A DNA stretch of 64,000 bases, taken from positions 12,205,141 to 12,269,140 of the forward strand of contig OZ023198.1 of assembly GCA_963995505.1 (NCBI GenBank), in the 5' to 3' direction. The DNA is from Hypericum androsaemum (Eukaryota > Streptophyta > Magnoliopsida > Malpighiales > Hypericaceae). The stretch's first letter is position 1; every line of letters begins with the position of its first letter. A model generated the notes under the pieces. The model did no database searches. It was given only the letters and a program-made list of their open reading frames with translations, and had not been told where the DNA came from. The position numbers and the translations under genes were made by a program. This document shows, piece after piece, positions 22,319 to 35,807 of the stretch.

Positions 22319-24174
22319 TTAATGTCTGTTGATTCCTTTCGTCAAACGATCAGCTATGTTGTCTTTGAACTTCACATAGTCAACGGTGTTGTGTCTCTTA
22401 CAGATGTGTCGAGACTTACCATTGTACATTGTATTTTGTGCTCTCCTGATTACTGACATGCTATCACAATATATCAATACAGGAGGCACATGCTTGTTCC
22501 AACAAGGAATATCCTCTAGGAAGTTTCTGAGCCATTCAGCTTCTTCCCCAGTTTTATCTAGTGCTATAAACTTCAACTCCATGGTGGATCGAGCTATGCA
22601 CATTTGTTTAGAGAATTTCCAGGACACAGCTCCTCCACCTATGGTGAACACATAACCACTAGTAGATTTGGAGTCTTTAGTGTCTGATATCTAATTTGTA
22701 TTACTGTATCCTTCCAGTACAACTAAATATCTAGTATAAAGTATGCCATGGTTCAGAGTATATTTTAGATACTTTAGAACCCTTTCCAGAGCTAGACAGT
22801 GGTCTGTTCCTAGATTGCTTGTGAATCTACTAAGCTTACTAACTGAATATTCAATATCAGGGCTTGTACAATTTGTTAAGTACATCAGGGTCCCAATGAT
22901 CCTTGCATATTTCAATTGAGATACTGGGTCCCCTCTATTTTTAGCTAAGTGTAGACTTAGGTCTACCAGAGTCTTAGTCGGAGGTTTGTCAAAGGCTTCA
23001 AATTTCTTGTGTACATTCTCTACGTAATGAGATTGTGACAAAACAATTCCTTCAGTCGTCTTAGAGATTTTTATCCCTAGTATGACATCAGCTAGACCCA
23101 TATCTTTCATGTCAAAGTTATTTTTAACATGTTCTTAGTTTTCACGATAAGATCATTACTGCTTCCCATGATTAGCATTTCGTCTACGTACAGACATACA
23201 ATCACGTAAGTATCAGGTTTGCCTTCAATGTAAATACATTTATCACACTCATTGATCTTAAAGCCATTTGACATCATCGTTCTGTCAAATTTCTCATGCC
23301 ATTATTTCGGCGCCTGTTTCAGCCCGTACAATGACTTGACTAGTTTGCATACTTTATGCTCTTGTCTGGGAGTAACAAACCCTTCAGGTTGTTCTATATA
23401 TATCTCCTCTTCCAGTTCTCCATTTAGAAAAGTTATTTTTACATCCATCTGATGTATTTCGAGGTTATAGAGTGCTGAAACTGCTATGAGTACTCTAATA
23501 GATGTGATTCTTGTAACCGGCGAATACGTGTCAAAATAATCATACCTTGCCTTCTTTTTGAACCTTTTAGCTACCAATCAAGTTTTTATTTGTTGATTGA
23601 TCCATCAGCTTTGTATTTCCTTTTAAGGATCCACTTACAACCTAAAAGTTTACAACCTGGTGGAAGATCCACGATTTTCTACGTGGTTTTGGATGATAGA
23701 TTTTATCTCACTGTTGATGGCTTCTGGCCAGAGAGGAGCTTCTGCACTAGACAATGCCTCTTGGATTGTCTCAGGTTCATTTTCTAACATGTGTGTCAAA
23801 AAATCTGGACTAAACGTCTTGGCCATTCTAGCCCTTTTGCTGTATCTAGGTTCCTCAACAACTTGATGAGAATCTTGAGTAGCTTCATGAGCTCTTTTAT
23901 TAGAACTTAGGTCTTTCCTCTCCTTGTTTGGAAATATATTCTCAAAGAATGTTACATTCCTTGATTCTATGACCATTCTCTCGTTGATTTCAGGATTTTC
24001 AGACTTGTACACTAGAAATTGGTATGCGCTACTATTATAGGCGTATCCGATAAAGATGCAGTCAACGGTCTTAGGTCCTATTCTCACCCTTTTAGGTAGA
24101 GGTATTTCTACCTTAGCTAGGCACCCCCACACATTAAAATAATCGTAGGAAGGCTTTCTTCCTTTCCAAAGCCG

Positions 24175-24219
<45 letters not shown>

Positions 24220-26114
24220 ACACACCACCACATATTCTGGAGTAAGTTCGAGTTAATCAATATAGTATTCATCATCTCCTTGAGAGTTTGATTCTTACGT
24301 TCAGCTACGCTATTTGATTGAGGTGAGTATAATGCAGTCTTCTGATGAGTAATGCCATTTTGTTGGCAGAATTTCTCAAACGAAACTACATATTCTCCCC
24401 CTCTATCATTTCGAATCATTTTGATTTTACTGCTAAATTGATTTTCAACCTCATTCTTATAACTCTTAAAATCTTTGAAGGATTTGCTTTTCCTTTCAAG
24501 AGATATACACAACAGTATCTTGTGCAATCATCGATAAATGTGATAAAATACTTTTTCCCACCTCTAGTTTGCACGTGTTTCATATCGTAGACGTCTGTAT
24601 GAATTAACTCTAAAGGTGTTATACTTCTTTCCACTGAATGGAAAGGTGCTTTGCCCATTTTTGCCTCAACACATACTTCACATTTATCGTTTGGGTTAAA
24701 CTCTATTTTAGGCAACAAATTTAAACTTACCAACTTTCTTAGTGAGCTTAAATTTACGTGTCCTAATCTATCATGCCATAAGTTAGAACACTCAACCAAG
24801 TAAGAAAAATTAATAACTTTATTCTTGCCCTCAAAGGCATGTTGTATATTTATTACATTCATCTTGAAGAGTCCCCTTTCAAGGTAATCCTTTCCTATAA
24901 ATGTACCCACTTTGATCAATACAAACTTATCAGCATAAAAAGCTAGCTTCAGCCTGACTTTGCTTAACAGGGAGTCGGATACAAAATTCTTGTGAATGTC
25001 TGGGACATGCAGCACATCCTTGAGGGTCAGCTCTTTCTCCGAGGTCAGCTTAAGGACCACTTTCCCTACTCCAACTACTTTGGAAGTTGAGGAGTTACCC
25101 ATAACTGCTTTCGTCCGGTGATTGGGATATAGGTCGAGAACATCTCCTTGTCTGAGGAGATGTGGGGGGTTGCCCCTATGTCGATGAACCACTCTCTTGG
25201 GTTATCCACCAAATTAGCTTCAAACACTACGGTGGATAGATGTAACTCAAACAGGTCCTCAGCCACGTTAGCTTTCTCACGATTGTCCTTCTTTGCTAGA
25301 AGATAATCTTTTGCCATGTGACCGGGCTTGTCGCAGTTGTAGCAATTGCCATTGATCTCCTTAGCATTTTTCTGCTTTGGCTCTTCCTTCTCCTGCTTAT
25401 TGCCAGACTTCTTTCTCATCTTGCCTGTACCGCCCTCAGCGAGGTGTATCGTGGCTTCAGAGTTGATCTTGTTGCTCTTGACTTCAGACTTTTGGTTGTC
25501 TTCCTCAATCCTTAGTCTCACAATCAAGTCTTTAAGGTCCATGTCCTTTCTCTTATGTTTGAGATAGTTCTTGAAGTCCTTCCACAGGGGTGGTAGCTTT
25601 TCGATTATTGCCGCCACTTGGAAAGACTCACTTAGTTGCATTCCTTTGGTATGAATCTCATGTAGAATTAGTTACAATTCTTGCACTTGATCTATCACCT
25701 TCTTGGAATCAACCATCTTGAAGTCGAGGAATCTTTCGACGATGAATTTTTTTAACCCGGCATCTTCCATCCTATACTTCTTCTCCAGAGAATTCTATAA
25801 TTCTTTCGTAGTCTTGGTACCTGCATAGATATTGTAAAGGGTGTCGTCTAATCCATTCAGAATATAGTTACGACATAGAAAGTCGTTGTGACTCCATGCA
25901 TATAGAGCATTGATCTTCTGTTAATCAATCTCATTTTTTGCAACCTTCGGAGCCTCTTCCTTCAAGAATCGGACCAGGTTGAGCGTTGTCAGGTAGAATA
26001 CCATTTTCTACTGCCACCTCTTAAACTTTGTGCCATTGAACTTTGTCGGCCTTTCTGGTGGACAGTTCCTGGGACAGTCGGTACTGGTGCCTGAGCAGAG
26101 CTTAATGATGCCAT
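22319..26114 (-). pseudogene. copia element 1 gag-pol remnants
   Basis: Fragments from right to left: gag start ATG at 26112-26114; gag with a CCHC-like box in which the last Cys is Tyr (about 25330); a protease site changed from DTGA to DIGA (about 25180); integrase pieces (24100-24700); and reverse transcriptase/RNase H (22319-23650). In the reverse transcriptase active site YVDD has become YVDE (about 23179-23190). Frameshifts and stops are numerous. A stretch of integrase is replaced by a C-run and CA-repeat at 24175-24224. No functional product is possible. Confidence 0.93.
24175..24226. repeat. C31 homopolymer plus CA repeat
   Basis: A run of 31 C followed by about nine CA units stands where element 2 has about 75 bp of integrase coding sequence (about 32675-32755). 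It may be a real microsatellite-linked deletion or an assembly or polishing artefact. Confidence 0.9.
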
Positions 26115-26144
26115 CTTCAAGTACACAAATTCTCATCTTACGAT

Positions 26145-27126
26145 TATTGTTTGTCAGATGTGGTATACTTGATTAGGATCTTGTAAAGTCGAGACAAGAG
26201 TTTGACTCTTTCTCCGTAAGACGAGATTACCCTGTATTCAATGCTTACGGCCTACGGCAATCGTCCCCAAGATATAACGACTTTGTTGCTTCCAATATCG
26301 TAGCACAACGATTCTCGAAGCTTCGGACAAACCTTGGATATTCAGAACTTTCTTAGAGAGAGGGAGAGAAGAATAACTATTTCTAATGAATGCTTATACA
26401 ATGAGTTGTGAGGGTGAGATACAAATGAGGGGGAGATGCCTATTTATAGGCTGTGGAGGCAGGCATTTTCGAGGGGGCACGAGGCAATTCCGAGGAGATT
26501 CGGAGGCCAGCAGGCAGGCTGTCCTTCAGGCACCTCTCCAGCTAATTCGTTCATGGCTCTTCGGAGCTCGTAGGCACCCCTTCATCAGGTGACAGGCAGC
26601 ACGCTCGTGTCGCTTTGGTGTTCTTAATTCGCCTGTGCGTCCTTCAAGTTTGCTCGTGATCCTTCTGCCGTCTGGAAGTATCGTGACTCTTTCGGCCAGC
26701 ACTTCTGGTCGTGACCCTTCATCCGAAAAATTCTGGAGTCTTCCAAAATTTCCCAGCCTTTTGCACCTCCTCATGTCCCTGCGCAGGTCACCGAAGATGT
26801 GCAAGTGGTTTCTAAATTTTGGCAAAACTTTAAGGCTCCTGACGATGCGTACGTGCAAAGTGCACCGCAAAGCGGCCATTGCGACCTGCGTCCAATGTGT
26901 CATGCGCACACGCACATGCGCGTGCTCATTAGCACCATTCTCACAATGGTCCGAGTTAGCTTTTCAGGTGGTCAACTCATTTCCTAGCTAACAAGGAGCA
27001 TCTCTTTATAAACTAGAAAAAATTTGTTGCACTTTCCAATGTGAGATTGTCATTTTCTACTTGGGCTTTCCACTTTGGGGCTTTTCATATTTGGACTTTA
27101 TGCTTTAATTAGCATTTATTCCAACA
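26145..27126 (-). repeat. 5' LTR of copia element 1
   Basis: About 982 bp. The left border aligned to the other LTR is TATTGTTTGTC, so the terminal TG has mutated to TA. The right end is CCAACA followed by CCACT. Internal sequence next to it on the element strand starts ATCGTAAG, not the Met-tRNA site. Confidence 0.85.
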
Positions 27127-27131
27127 CCACT

Positions 27132-27537
27132 CTCACTTATGTTATCAACATTTTTTTAAAAGTAAATCACTTATATACCCTTACAAACAAAAAATTAATC
27201 CAGGGACAACCGACTCTCCTCTTCGCTGCCAGAATGACGGATCTGTCTCCTCTCCCCCTCCTCCTCCTTCAGCGACCTCGGCTACGCCGTCTATGGCCCC
27301 TTGGCCTCGTCGACCTCGACTTCGCCATCTGCAGCCCCCTTGGGTGTCCGATTACTGAGCGATTTCAACCGGAAAAAAAACTTGTATTCAACTCCCATTT
27401 TTATTGTTCTTTGTCAATTTCAGAGTAGATTCATGCATAAGAATTGCAAGTGGACGAGAGCTCGGTACGATACACCATGAGCACAGAATTGAGATGTCTA
27501 AGGACCCATCGCACACTAGATTATACTAACCCTAACT
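27132..27537. other. Block B spacer
   Basis: Continuation of block B after the copia element, collinear with about 10235-10615. No gene. Confidence 0.55.
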
Positions 27538-27547
27538 ATTACATGTA

Positions 27548-27824
27548 GGTTTTGAATTCAGTGGGGACTACATAAAAGATGTCCATACGGAGGGGACTAA
27601 ATTTAGGTCGTCAGATTTGATTGTCTTTAAATCTGATGGTCAATAACTATCAGGTGATATTGGTTTGCATGTGAAGTGATATTGGTTTGCATGTAAAATG
27701 ATATTGGTTTGCATGAGACTGGTTTGCATATGAAGTAATATTGGTTTACATGTGAAGTGATATCGGTTTGTATGTATAATGATATTGGTTTGCGTTAGTC
27801 CCCATCGGTGGGGAATCTGACCCC
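27548..27824. mobile_element. Mutator-like MITE, 277 bp
   Basis: Flanked by the 10-bp direct repeat ATTACATGTA (27538-27547 and 27825-27834). Block A has one copy of this target and no insertion (about 10616-10625). The ends are imperfect inverted repeats, left GG..TTTTGAATTC..GTGGGGACTA and right its approximate complement. Inside are about six units of a 22-bp repeat (GATATTGGTTTGCATGTGAA plus two). A 9-10 bp target repeat points to MULE-type transposition (inference). Confidence 0.8.
27650..27795. repeat. 22-bp minisatellite inside MITE
   Basis: Units like ATTGGTTTGCATGTGAAGTG. Related to the minisatellites at 15171, 52250, 54630 and 55450. Confidence 0.75.
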
Positions 27825-27834
27825 ATTACATGTA

Positions 27835-28822
27835 CTATCTGGGACATTGTCTTAAATGCCACGCAAATTTTATGGTGTCATAATTAATGACCATTACCAA
27901 GGCTTGGATAAAAGAGATTGTGACAATTGGGTAGAAAATTGTTGAGAGTTTAGAGATGTCAAATTTGAGTTTCAGAACTGCAATCGCACTAAAATTTAAC
28001 AGATTTGATTTTGCCTGTCTAATTAAATAACGCCACTTTTTTTATGAGAAAATATGAATGTCTATGACCTCTTTATTGAGAACGGAATTAAACTCGACTA
28101 CATTGAGGAGGCACAACTCCCGTTAGATCGGCTATATACGTATCTAAACAATTGGAAGATGAAAGGTCCACACTTCATGATCCAAATCTAGTGATAAGGT
28201 GAGTTTGGAGAGGACATTCACTTCATGTCTGAATAAGCTATATCAGCTATGGATGGTCAAGAAAACAATGAGCATGGTGGATGAGGTTGGCATGAGGATT
28301 GTCTCACCGTTGCTCACGTTCAAAGATACACTACTAGTGACGTGCAATTGATAATTGTAAAGGCCGCCCGCGACGCCTACAATCCAATTGTTTACTCCAT
28401 CTCGAACTATACCCCGAGGGTCTCGAATTATAGAGCGAAGTTCTATCAGTGTTGAACTTCACAAACAATCCTGGGGGTCGCGTCCAAGTTACTATACCTA
28501 GCATTAAATAACGCCACTTCTGTATGCAACGAAATTGGACATAGATTTTTTTTTTGGGTGAACATTGGACATAGTTTATTTCCGAAAAAAACACAAGACA
28601 TTTAGAACTTCAGAAATGTAAAGAACATAAAAGGAAAGTAGAAGACAGAAACCAACTCATTTATTACGCAACAGCAAATAACTACTCATCAATAAAGCAT
28701 AAATTCGCCAACCTCTTGGCCGTCAATTAATGGGGACAACCGATCTATGTACATAGGTGACAAAATTAATGTTGACTTTAGTCCACCTCATTTAAAGCCA
28801 CCAATACTCGTCACTTCCTCTT
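27835..28822. other. Block B spacer with decayed frames
   Basis: Collinear with 10626-11678. The unassigned frame of block A is frameshifted here. No gene called. Confidence 0.5.
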
Positions 28823-28828
28823 TATAAA
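28823..28828 (+). promoter_or_regulatory. TATA box of small basic protein gene, copy B
   Basis: TATAAA in the same CTCTTTATAAATC context as copy A, about 185 bp before the ATG. Confidence 0.55.
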
Positions 28829-29012
28829 TCCAACTACATATTTCCCCTTCAACACAAATTTATTGTGCATATACCACTTGCCAATTGGCCCCTTTTCCTC
28901 GCTCCGAAATTTTTACGAAATAACTTTCCCACGCAAATTATACGTGTGTCACTCGATCTTAGGCTACATACACTCTTTAAAGCTACATTTCCTTGGACAC
29001 CATCTCACTAAA

Positions 29013-29363
29013 ATGGAGATATCTACAAGTGCATTCTTTGGGGGACTCAAGAGGTTCAGGAGGAGGAGAAGATACAGTAGGCTTGGGGGAGGACAGAGGA
29101 AGGATCCAAGAGGGAGGAAATGGAGGTTTAATTACAAGATTAGAGTGACCAAGTTGAGGCCGAGAGTGATAATTATTCCTCCTCTTAAGCTTCTGAGAAG
29201 GTTTAGAGATGCTTATGTGAAGATGATGCTTAGTTTCGCCGGCCATTTGGTGCAGTTGAATAGTGGCGGCAATGTCTTCGTTGCCAAGAGAATTCCTGAG
29301 ATGCCTAACAGGTCCAAGCATTCAACGCCCACTTGGCCGACTAATTCAGTTCGAATCGGGTAG
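29013..29363 (+). CDS. Small Arg-rich plant protein, copy B
   Basis: 116 residues, the duplicate of 11870-12193. It starts MEISTSAFFGGLKRF and keeps RRRRRYSRLGGG, LKLLRRFRDAYVKMML and NVFVAKRIPE. It is longer than copy A because the TAG of copy A is TGG here, adding nine codons (WPTNSVRIG) before a new TAG at 29361-29363. The last base of that stop is the first base of the GTATT target repeat of copia element 2, so the 3' UTR and polyadenylation signals now come from a retrotransposon LTR. Expression may be altered. Function unknown. Confidence 0.68.
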   Translation: MEISTSAFFGGLKRFRRRRRYSRLGGGQRKDPRGRKWRFNYKIRVTKLRPRVIIIPPLKLLRRFRDAYVKMMLSFAGHLVQLNSGGNVFVAKRIPEMPNRSKHSTPTWPTNSVRIG

Positions 29364-29367
29364 TATT

Positions 29368-30250
<883 letters not shown>

Positions 30251-30751
30251 ATCCCCCGAAAGTTCTGACGTGTTATTATTGCATTGAGACAGGTAGCTTG
30301 CGGCTTTGAACCTTCTCTAGTAATATGTTATCGGATTTACTCGCTGCTCGGTGAACGTGATGTCTTGAACCGTCAGCTTTTGGTGTAAACCAAGACAATA
30401 ACATTTACATAATAATAACCCTAGTATATTTGGGTTCTCACGTTGTGTCTGTTTCGGCCATGGACCGTATCTTGGATTCATAAGTATTTTTCCCATTTGA
30501 AGCGGCCTCACTTCACACTTACATAGGTGATCTCCTATCAGGAGTATCCTGCCACACTCCACCTTAATCAAGGTATAGGAATTATTAAAAGCGTAACCTT
30601 ACCACACCGCTGCAGGCTAACACCTGGGCAGCTTCTGAGAATGAGATAGGTTCCAGGTGATTAACTGAACCCTCCATAACTTAGTTGTCTCATTGAACCA
30701 AGTTTGTGGGATCTCCACTCATCATGGTTGAGTTACCGCTATGGACGTTCT

Positions 30752-32269
30752 TTAGTGTGTAGATTTTAATCCCATTCTCCTTACTGCGTTGTACATTTGA
30801 TCTCTATTGATTCCTTTTGTAAAAGGATCAGCTAAGTTGTCCTTGGACTTTACATAATTAATGGTGATCACCCCACTAGAGATCAATTGTCTAATGGTAT
30901 TGTGTCTCCGACGGATATGTTGAGACTTTCCGTTGTACAATGTACTTTGTGCTCTCCCGATTGCAGACATGCTATCACAATGTATCAATACGGGAGGTAC
31001 TGGTTTGTTCCAGCACGAAATATCCTCTAGGAAGTTTCTGAGCCATTTAGCTTCTTTCCCAGCTTTGTCTAGTGCTATAAACTCCGACTCCATGGTGGAT
31101 CGAGCTATGCACGTTTGTTTAGAGGACTTCCAAGACACAGCTCCTCCTCCTATGGTGAATACGTATCCACTCGTAGATTTGGAGTCCTTAGTGTCCGATA
31201 TCCAGTTTGCGTCACTGTATCCTTCTAATACAGCTGGATATTTAGCATAATGTATGCCATGGTTTATGGTATATTTTAAATACCGTAAAACCCTTTCCAG
31301 AGCTAGCCAGTGATTCCTCCCTGGATTACTTGTGAATCTACTAAGTTTACTAACTGAGTACGCAATATCGGGGCGAGTGCAGTTTGTTAAATACATCAAG
31401 CTCCCGATAATTTGCGCATACTTCAGTTGAGATACTGGGTCCCCTCGATTCTTGGCTAAGTGTAGATTCAAATCTACTGGAGTCTTAACCGGAGGTTTGT
31501 CAAAAGCTTCAAATTTCTTGAGCACGCTTTCCACGTAGTGGGATTGCGTCAAGATAATTTCGTCAGCTTTCCTAGAAATTTTTATTCCTAGTATGACGTC
31601 TACCAGACCCATATCTTTCATGTCAAAGTGATTCTTTAACATGTTCTTAGTTTTCACAATAACCTCTTTATTGCTTCCCGTAATTAGCAAGTCATCTACG
31701 TAGAGACATACAATTACGTATGCTTCAGGTGTGCCTTTAATGTAAATACATTTATCGCACTCATTGATCTTAAATCTATTTGACAGCATTGTTCTGTCAA
31801 ATTTCTCGTGCCACTGTTTCGGCGCTTGTTTTAGCCCGTATAGTGACTTGACTAGTCGACACACTTTATGTTCTTGACCGGGAGTCACAAACCCTTCAGG
31901 TTGCTCCATGTATATCTCCTCTTCCAGTTCTCCATTTAGGAAAGCTATTTTTACGTCCATTTGGTGGATCTCGAGGTTATAGAGTGCTGCAACAGCTATG
32001 AGTACTCTAATTGATGTGATTCTTGTGACCGGTGAATACGTGTCAAAGAAATTATATCCCTCCTTCTGTTTGAACCCCTTAGCTACCAATCGAGCTTTGT
32101 ACTTGTCGATTGATCCATCAGCTTTGTATTTCCTTTTTAGGATCCACCTGCATCCCAAAGGTTTGCAGCCCGGTGGGAGATCCACGATTTCCCACGTGTG
32201 GTTTTGCATAATGGATTCTATCTCACTATTGATAGCTTCCTTCCAGAGAGGAGCATCTGGACTGGACAA
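30752..32269 (-). pseudogene. copia element 2 reverse transcriptase and RNase H
   Basis: A 505-codon open frame holding the RVT_2 reverse transcriptase and the RNase H of the copia polyprotein. Visible motifs are [26 protein letters not shown] (catalytic YVDD, about 31684-31703), an RNase H start [20 protein letters not shown] with its DANW Asp, a second acidic site in [17 protein letters not shown], and LADPFTKG near the end. This part looks catalytically intact. It is cut off from the upstream polyprotein by a frameshift near 32290 and stops upstream, so it cannot be made as a normal fusion. Confidence 0.93.
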
Positions 32270-32304
32270 TGCCTCTTGGATTGTCCTGGTTCATCTTCTA
32301 ACGC

Positions 32305-34628
32305 CTAGGTTAGATAGTCCGGACCGAAAGATTTGGTTACCTTCGTCCGTTTACTACGTCTAGTTTCATCATCTTTCTGATTTGACCCTTGCGTAGTCTC
32401 GTGAGCCCTTTTCTTCGGACTTGCTTCCTTTATTTCCTTATTAGGAAAGCTATCTTTAAAAAACATTGCGTTCCTTGATTCTATGACCATACCCGTGTTT
32501 ATCTCAGGGTAGATTTATGCACCAAGAATCGATAAGCACTACTATTTTGTGCATATCCGATAAAGATGCAATTAATGGTCTTGGGTCCTATTCTCACCTG
32601 CTTAGGCTTAGGTACTTCGACCTTTGCTAGGCACCCCCATACTTTAAGGTAACCGTAGGAAGGCTTCCTTCCTTTCCATAGTTCATATAGGGTTTTATCC
32701 TTTTTCTTGTGTGGCAATTTGTTTAGAATGTGGTTAGCTGAGAGCACAGCTTCCTCCCACATATTCTGGGGTAAGCCCGAGCTAATCAACATAGCGTTCA
32801 TCATCTCCTTAAGAGTTTGATTTTTGCGTTCAGTTACGCCATTCGATTGAGGTGAGTATGGAGCAGTCGTCTGATGAATAATGCCATGTTCTTGACAGAG
32901 TTCCTCAAACGGAGCTACATATTCTCCTCCTCGATCACTACGGATCATTTTGATTTTTACGCTGAGTTGATTTTCAACCTCATTCTTATATCTCTTAAAA
33001 GCATCAAGAGCTTCGTCTTTGCCCTTTAGGAAATATACGTAACAGTATCTCGTGCAATCATCGATAAACGTGATGAAGTATTTCTTCCCGCCTTTAGTTT
33101 GCACGTGTTTCATATCGCAAGTGTCCGTATGAATTAACTCTAAAGGCGTAGTACTTCTTTCCACCGAATGGAAAGGTGCTTTGGTCATTTTAGCCTCCAC
33201 ACATACTTCACATTTATCGGATGGGTTGAACTCTAGATTCGGTAATAAATTTAAACTTACTATCTTTCTTAGCTAGTTTAGATTTACGTGTCCTAATCTA
33301 CCATGCCATAAATTAGAACACTCTGCCAAGTAAGAAGAAGCGTTAACTTTATTTTCACCGCTAAAGGTGCGATGTACAGTTATTACATTCATCTTAAACA
33401 GCCCCCTTTCTAGATAACCCTTTCCTATGAATTGACCCGCTTTAGTCAGTACAAACTTATCAGCCTCAAATACAAGCTTAAGACCGGCTTTGCTTAACAG
33501 TGAGCCAGAGACTAAGTTCTTGCGGATGTCCGGGACATGCAGCACATCCTTGAGGGTCAGCTCCTTTCCTGAGGTCAGCTTCAGGACCACCTTACCCAGA
33601 CCGACGATCTTGGACGTTGTAGAGTTTCCCATGAACAGCTTTCGATCGGTGATCGGAATATAGTTCGAGAATATCTCCTTGTCCGAGCAGACGTGGCGGG
33701 TAGCTCCAGTGTCTACGAACCACTCTCTCGGATTGTCCACCAGGTTGGCTTCAAACACCACGGCTGACAGATCCATCTGGGACAAGTCTTCAGCCAGGTT
33801 AACCTTTCCTTGGTCGTCCTTCTTCGGCTGGCGAAAGTCCTTAGCCATGTGTCCGGGTTTGCCGCAGTTGTAGCAGTCGCCCTTGATCTTCTTTTTCTTC
33901 TTGGGCTCTTGCTTCTCCTGCTTATCCCCGGACTTCTTCCTCTTCTTGCTACCTTTTCCCTCGGCGAGGTACACGGTGGTCTCGGGGTTGGCCTTGCCTT
34001 GCTTGACTTCGAACTTTCGGTTGTCTTCCTCGATCCTAAGTCTCACGATCAGGTCTTCTAGGCTCATGTCCTTCCTCTTATGCTTGAGGTAGCTCTTGAA
34101 GTCCTTCCAGAGCAGGAGGAGCTTCTCGATCATCGCAGCTACTTGGAAGGACTCGCTGAGTTGCATCCCTTCAGCTTGGATCTCGTAAAGGATCAGCTGC
34201 AACTCCTGCACTTGGTCGTTGACCTTCTTGGAGTCTACCATCTTGAAGTCGAGGAATCGTCCGACGATGAATTTCTTCATCCTGGCATCCTCCATTTTGT
34301 ACTTCTTCTCGAGTGAACTCCACAGCTCTTTAGCGGTCTTAGCTTCCGCGTAGACGTTGTAGAGCGTGTCATCTAGTCCATTCAGGACGTAGTTCCGGTA
34401 TAGGAAGTCGCTGTGACTCCATGCATCGAGGGCGTTGATCTTCTGTTGATCTGCCTCATTTTCTGCCACCTTCGGAGCCTCTTCCTTCAAGAATCGGACC
34501 AGGTTGAGTGTCGTCAGGTAGAACAACATCTTCTGTTGCCACCTCTTGAATTCGGTACCGTTGAACTTGGCCGGCCTTTCGGCGTGGACAGTTCCCGGGA
34601 CCGCTGGTGCTGAGCTTGTTGATGCCAT
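32305..34628 (-). pseudogene. copia element 2 gag-protease-integrase
   Basis: The frame starts at the ATG at 34626-34628, only 29 bp inside the LTR. Gag has the zinc knuckle [13 protein letters not shown], where the final Cys is Phe. The protease keeps DTGA ([12 protein letters not shown]). The integrase keeps an HHCC-like zinc region ending in CEVC, plus Asp, Asp and Glu sites in HTDTCDMKH, RSDRGGEY and NGVTERKNQ. An in-frame TAG interrupts the zinc region (33273-33275). A small deletion shifts the frame near 32500, and another stop lies at about 32305. The element cannot encode its full polyprotein. Confidence 0.93.
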
Positions 34629-34657
34629 CTTCAAGTAACACAATCTCGACTTACGAT

Positions 34658-35802
34658 TGTTATTTAAGAGGTATGGTGTACTTGATTAGGATCTTTGGCA
34701 GTCGAGGCAAGTGTTGGACACTTTCTCTGTAAGACGAGATTGCCCCGTATATTTCAGTGCGGTACGAGCTTCGGCAATCGTCCCCAAGATACAACGACTG
34801 TTTAGGGCATTTTCAAGATCGTTGCACACGTATCTCGAAACTTTCGGGCGAACCCTTATATACCCAGAACTTTTGGACTCTTGTAAGTGAAGAATGGGGG
34901 GAGAGGAGAAGACAACAATGCTCCGAGATGCAAATGCTGCTGGGATGAGATTTATGGTAAGGGGGCAGGCCTATAAATAGGAGGTATGGTGTACTTGATT
35001 AGGATCTTTGGCAGTCGAGGCAAGTGTTGGACACTTTCTCTGTAAGACGAGATTGCCCCGTATATTTCAGTGCGGTACGAGCTTCGGCAATCGTCCCCAA
35101 GATACAACGACTGTTTAGGGCATTTTCAAGATCGTTGCACACGTATCTCGAAACTTTCGGGCGAACTTATATACCCAGAACTTTCGGACTCTTGTAAGTG
35201 AAGAATGGGGGGAGAGGAGAAGACAACAATGCTCGGAGATGCAAATGCTGCTGGGATGAGATTTATGGTAAGGGGGCAGGCCTATTTATAGGCTGGAGTA
35301 GGCAGGGAGGTAGCCACCCCGAAGGGACGCGTCCGCTCGGCCAACAGGCTGACTGGCTGCGCTCGTCTCCCTTCGGTGGCTTCTGGATCCTTCCAGGCGC
35401 GCCCAGGCTGCGCTGGTGCCCTTTCGCGATGGATCTCGCAGCCCTTCGGCCTTCTGGAAGTCTCCTAGACGTTCCAGCCCGTCGTGCCTCTTTGGTGGCC
35501 AACCTGAAGGCGTTCGCAGCTCCTCGTCGCTTCGATAGCTGCGCAGCTGCCTCCGGACCCGGGCAAAATACTTAAGGCTCCTCCAGCTCCTCGCGACGAT
35601 GCGCACGTGCTTTGTACCGTCCTCGCAGCTAGCGGTGGGTCAGCCTTTAGGTAGTCAACCAAGTTTGAGAGGTGAGGAGGGGAATTTCTTATAAACAAGG
35701 AAATCCTCCTTGCTCTAATCAATGTGGTAATGCAACCTTTCCATTTCCCTTTTGGGCCTTACCATTTTGGGCCAAATGCATTAAAATGCATTCAACCCAA
35801 CA
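34658..35802 (-). repeat. 5' LTR of copia element 2 with internal duplication
   Basis: 1145 bp, longer than its partner because about 313 bp (34668-34980) is tandemly repeated starting at 34981. On the element strand the duplicated part runs from about the TATA box (35281-35290, TATAAATAGG read on the minus strand) to the LTR end, so R-U5 is doubled. Confidence 0.9.
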
Positions 35803-35807
35803 GTATT

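Larger units (their letters stand above)
20706..27126 (-). mobile_element. Ty1/copia element 1, defective
   Basis: A 6.4-kb element with two LTRs flanked by the 5-bp repeat CCACT (20701-20705 and 27127-27131). Block A has the uninterrupted site near 10232. On the minus strand the order is gag, protease, integrase, reverse transcriptase, RNase H, which defines Ty1/copia. All reading frames are broken. By eye the two LTRs differ at about 27 of the first 325 positions, so it is older than element 2 (about 17 of 325). Confidence 0.95.

Noticed and set aside
33679..34613. Plus-strand frames across the gag region of copia element 2
   Set aside because: Shadows of the minus-strand gag and protease frame.
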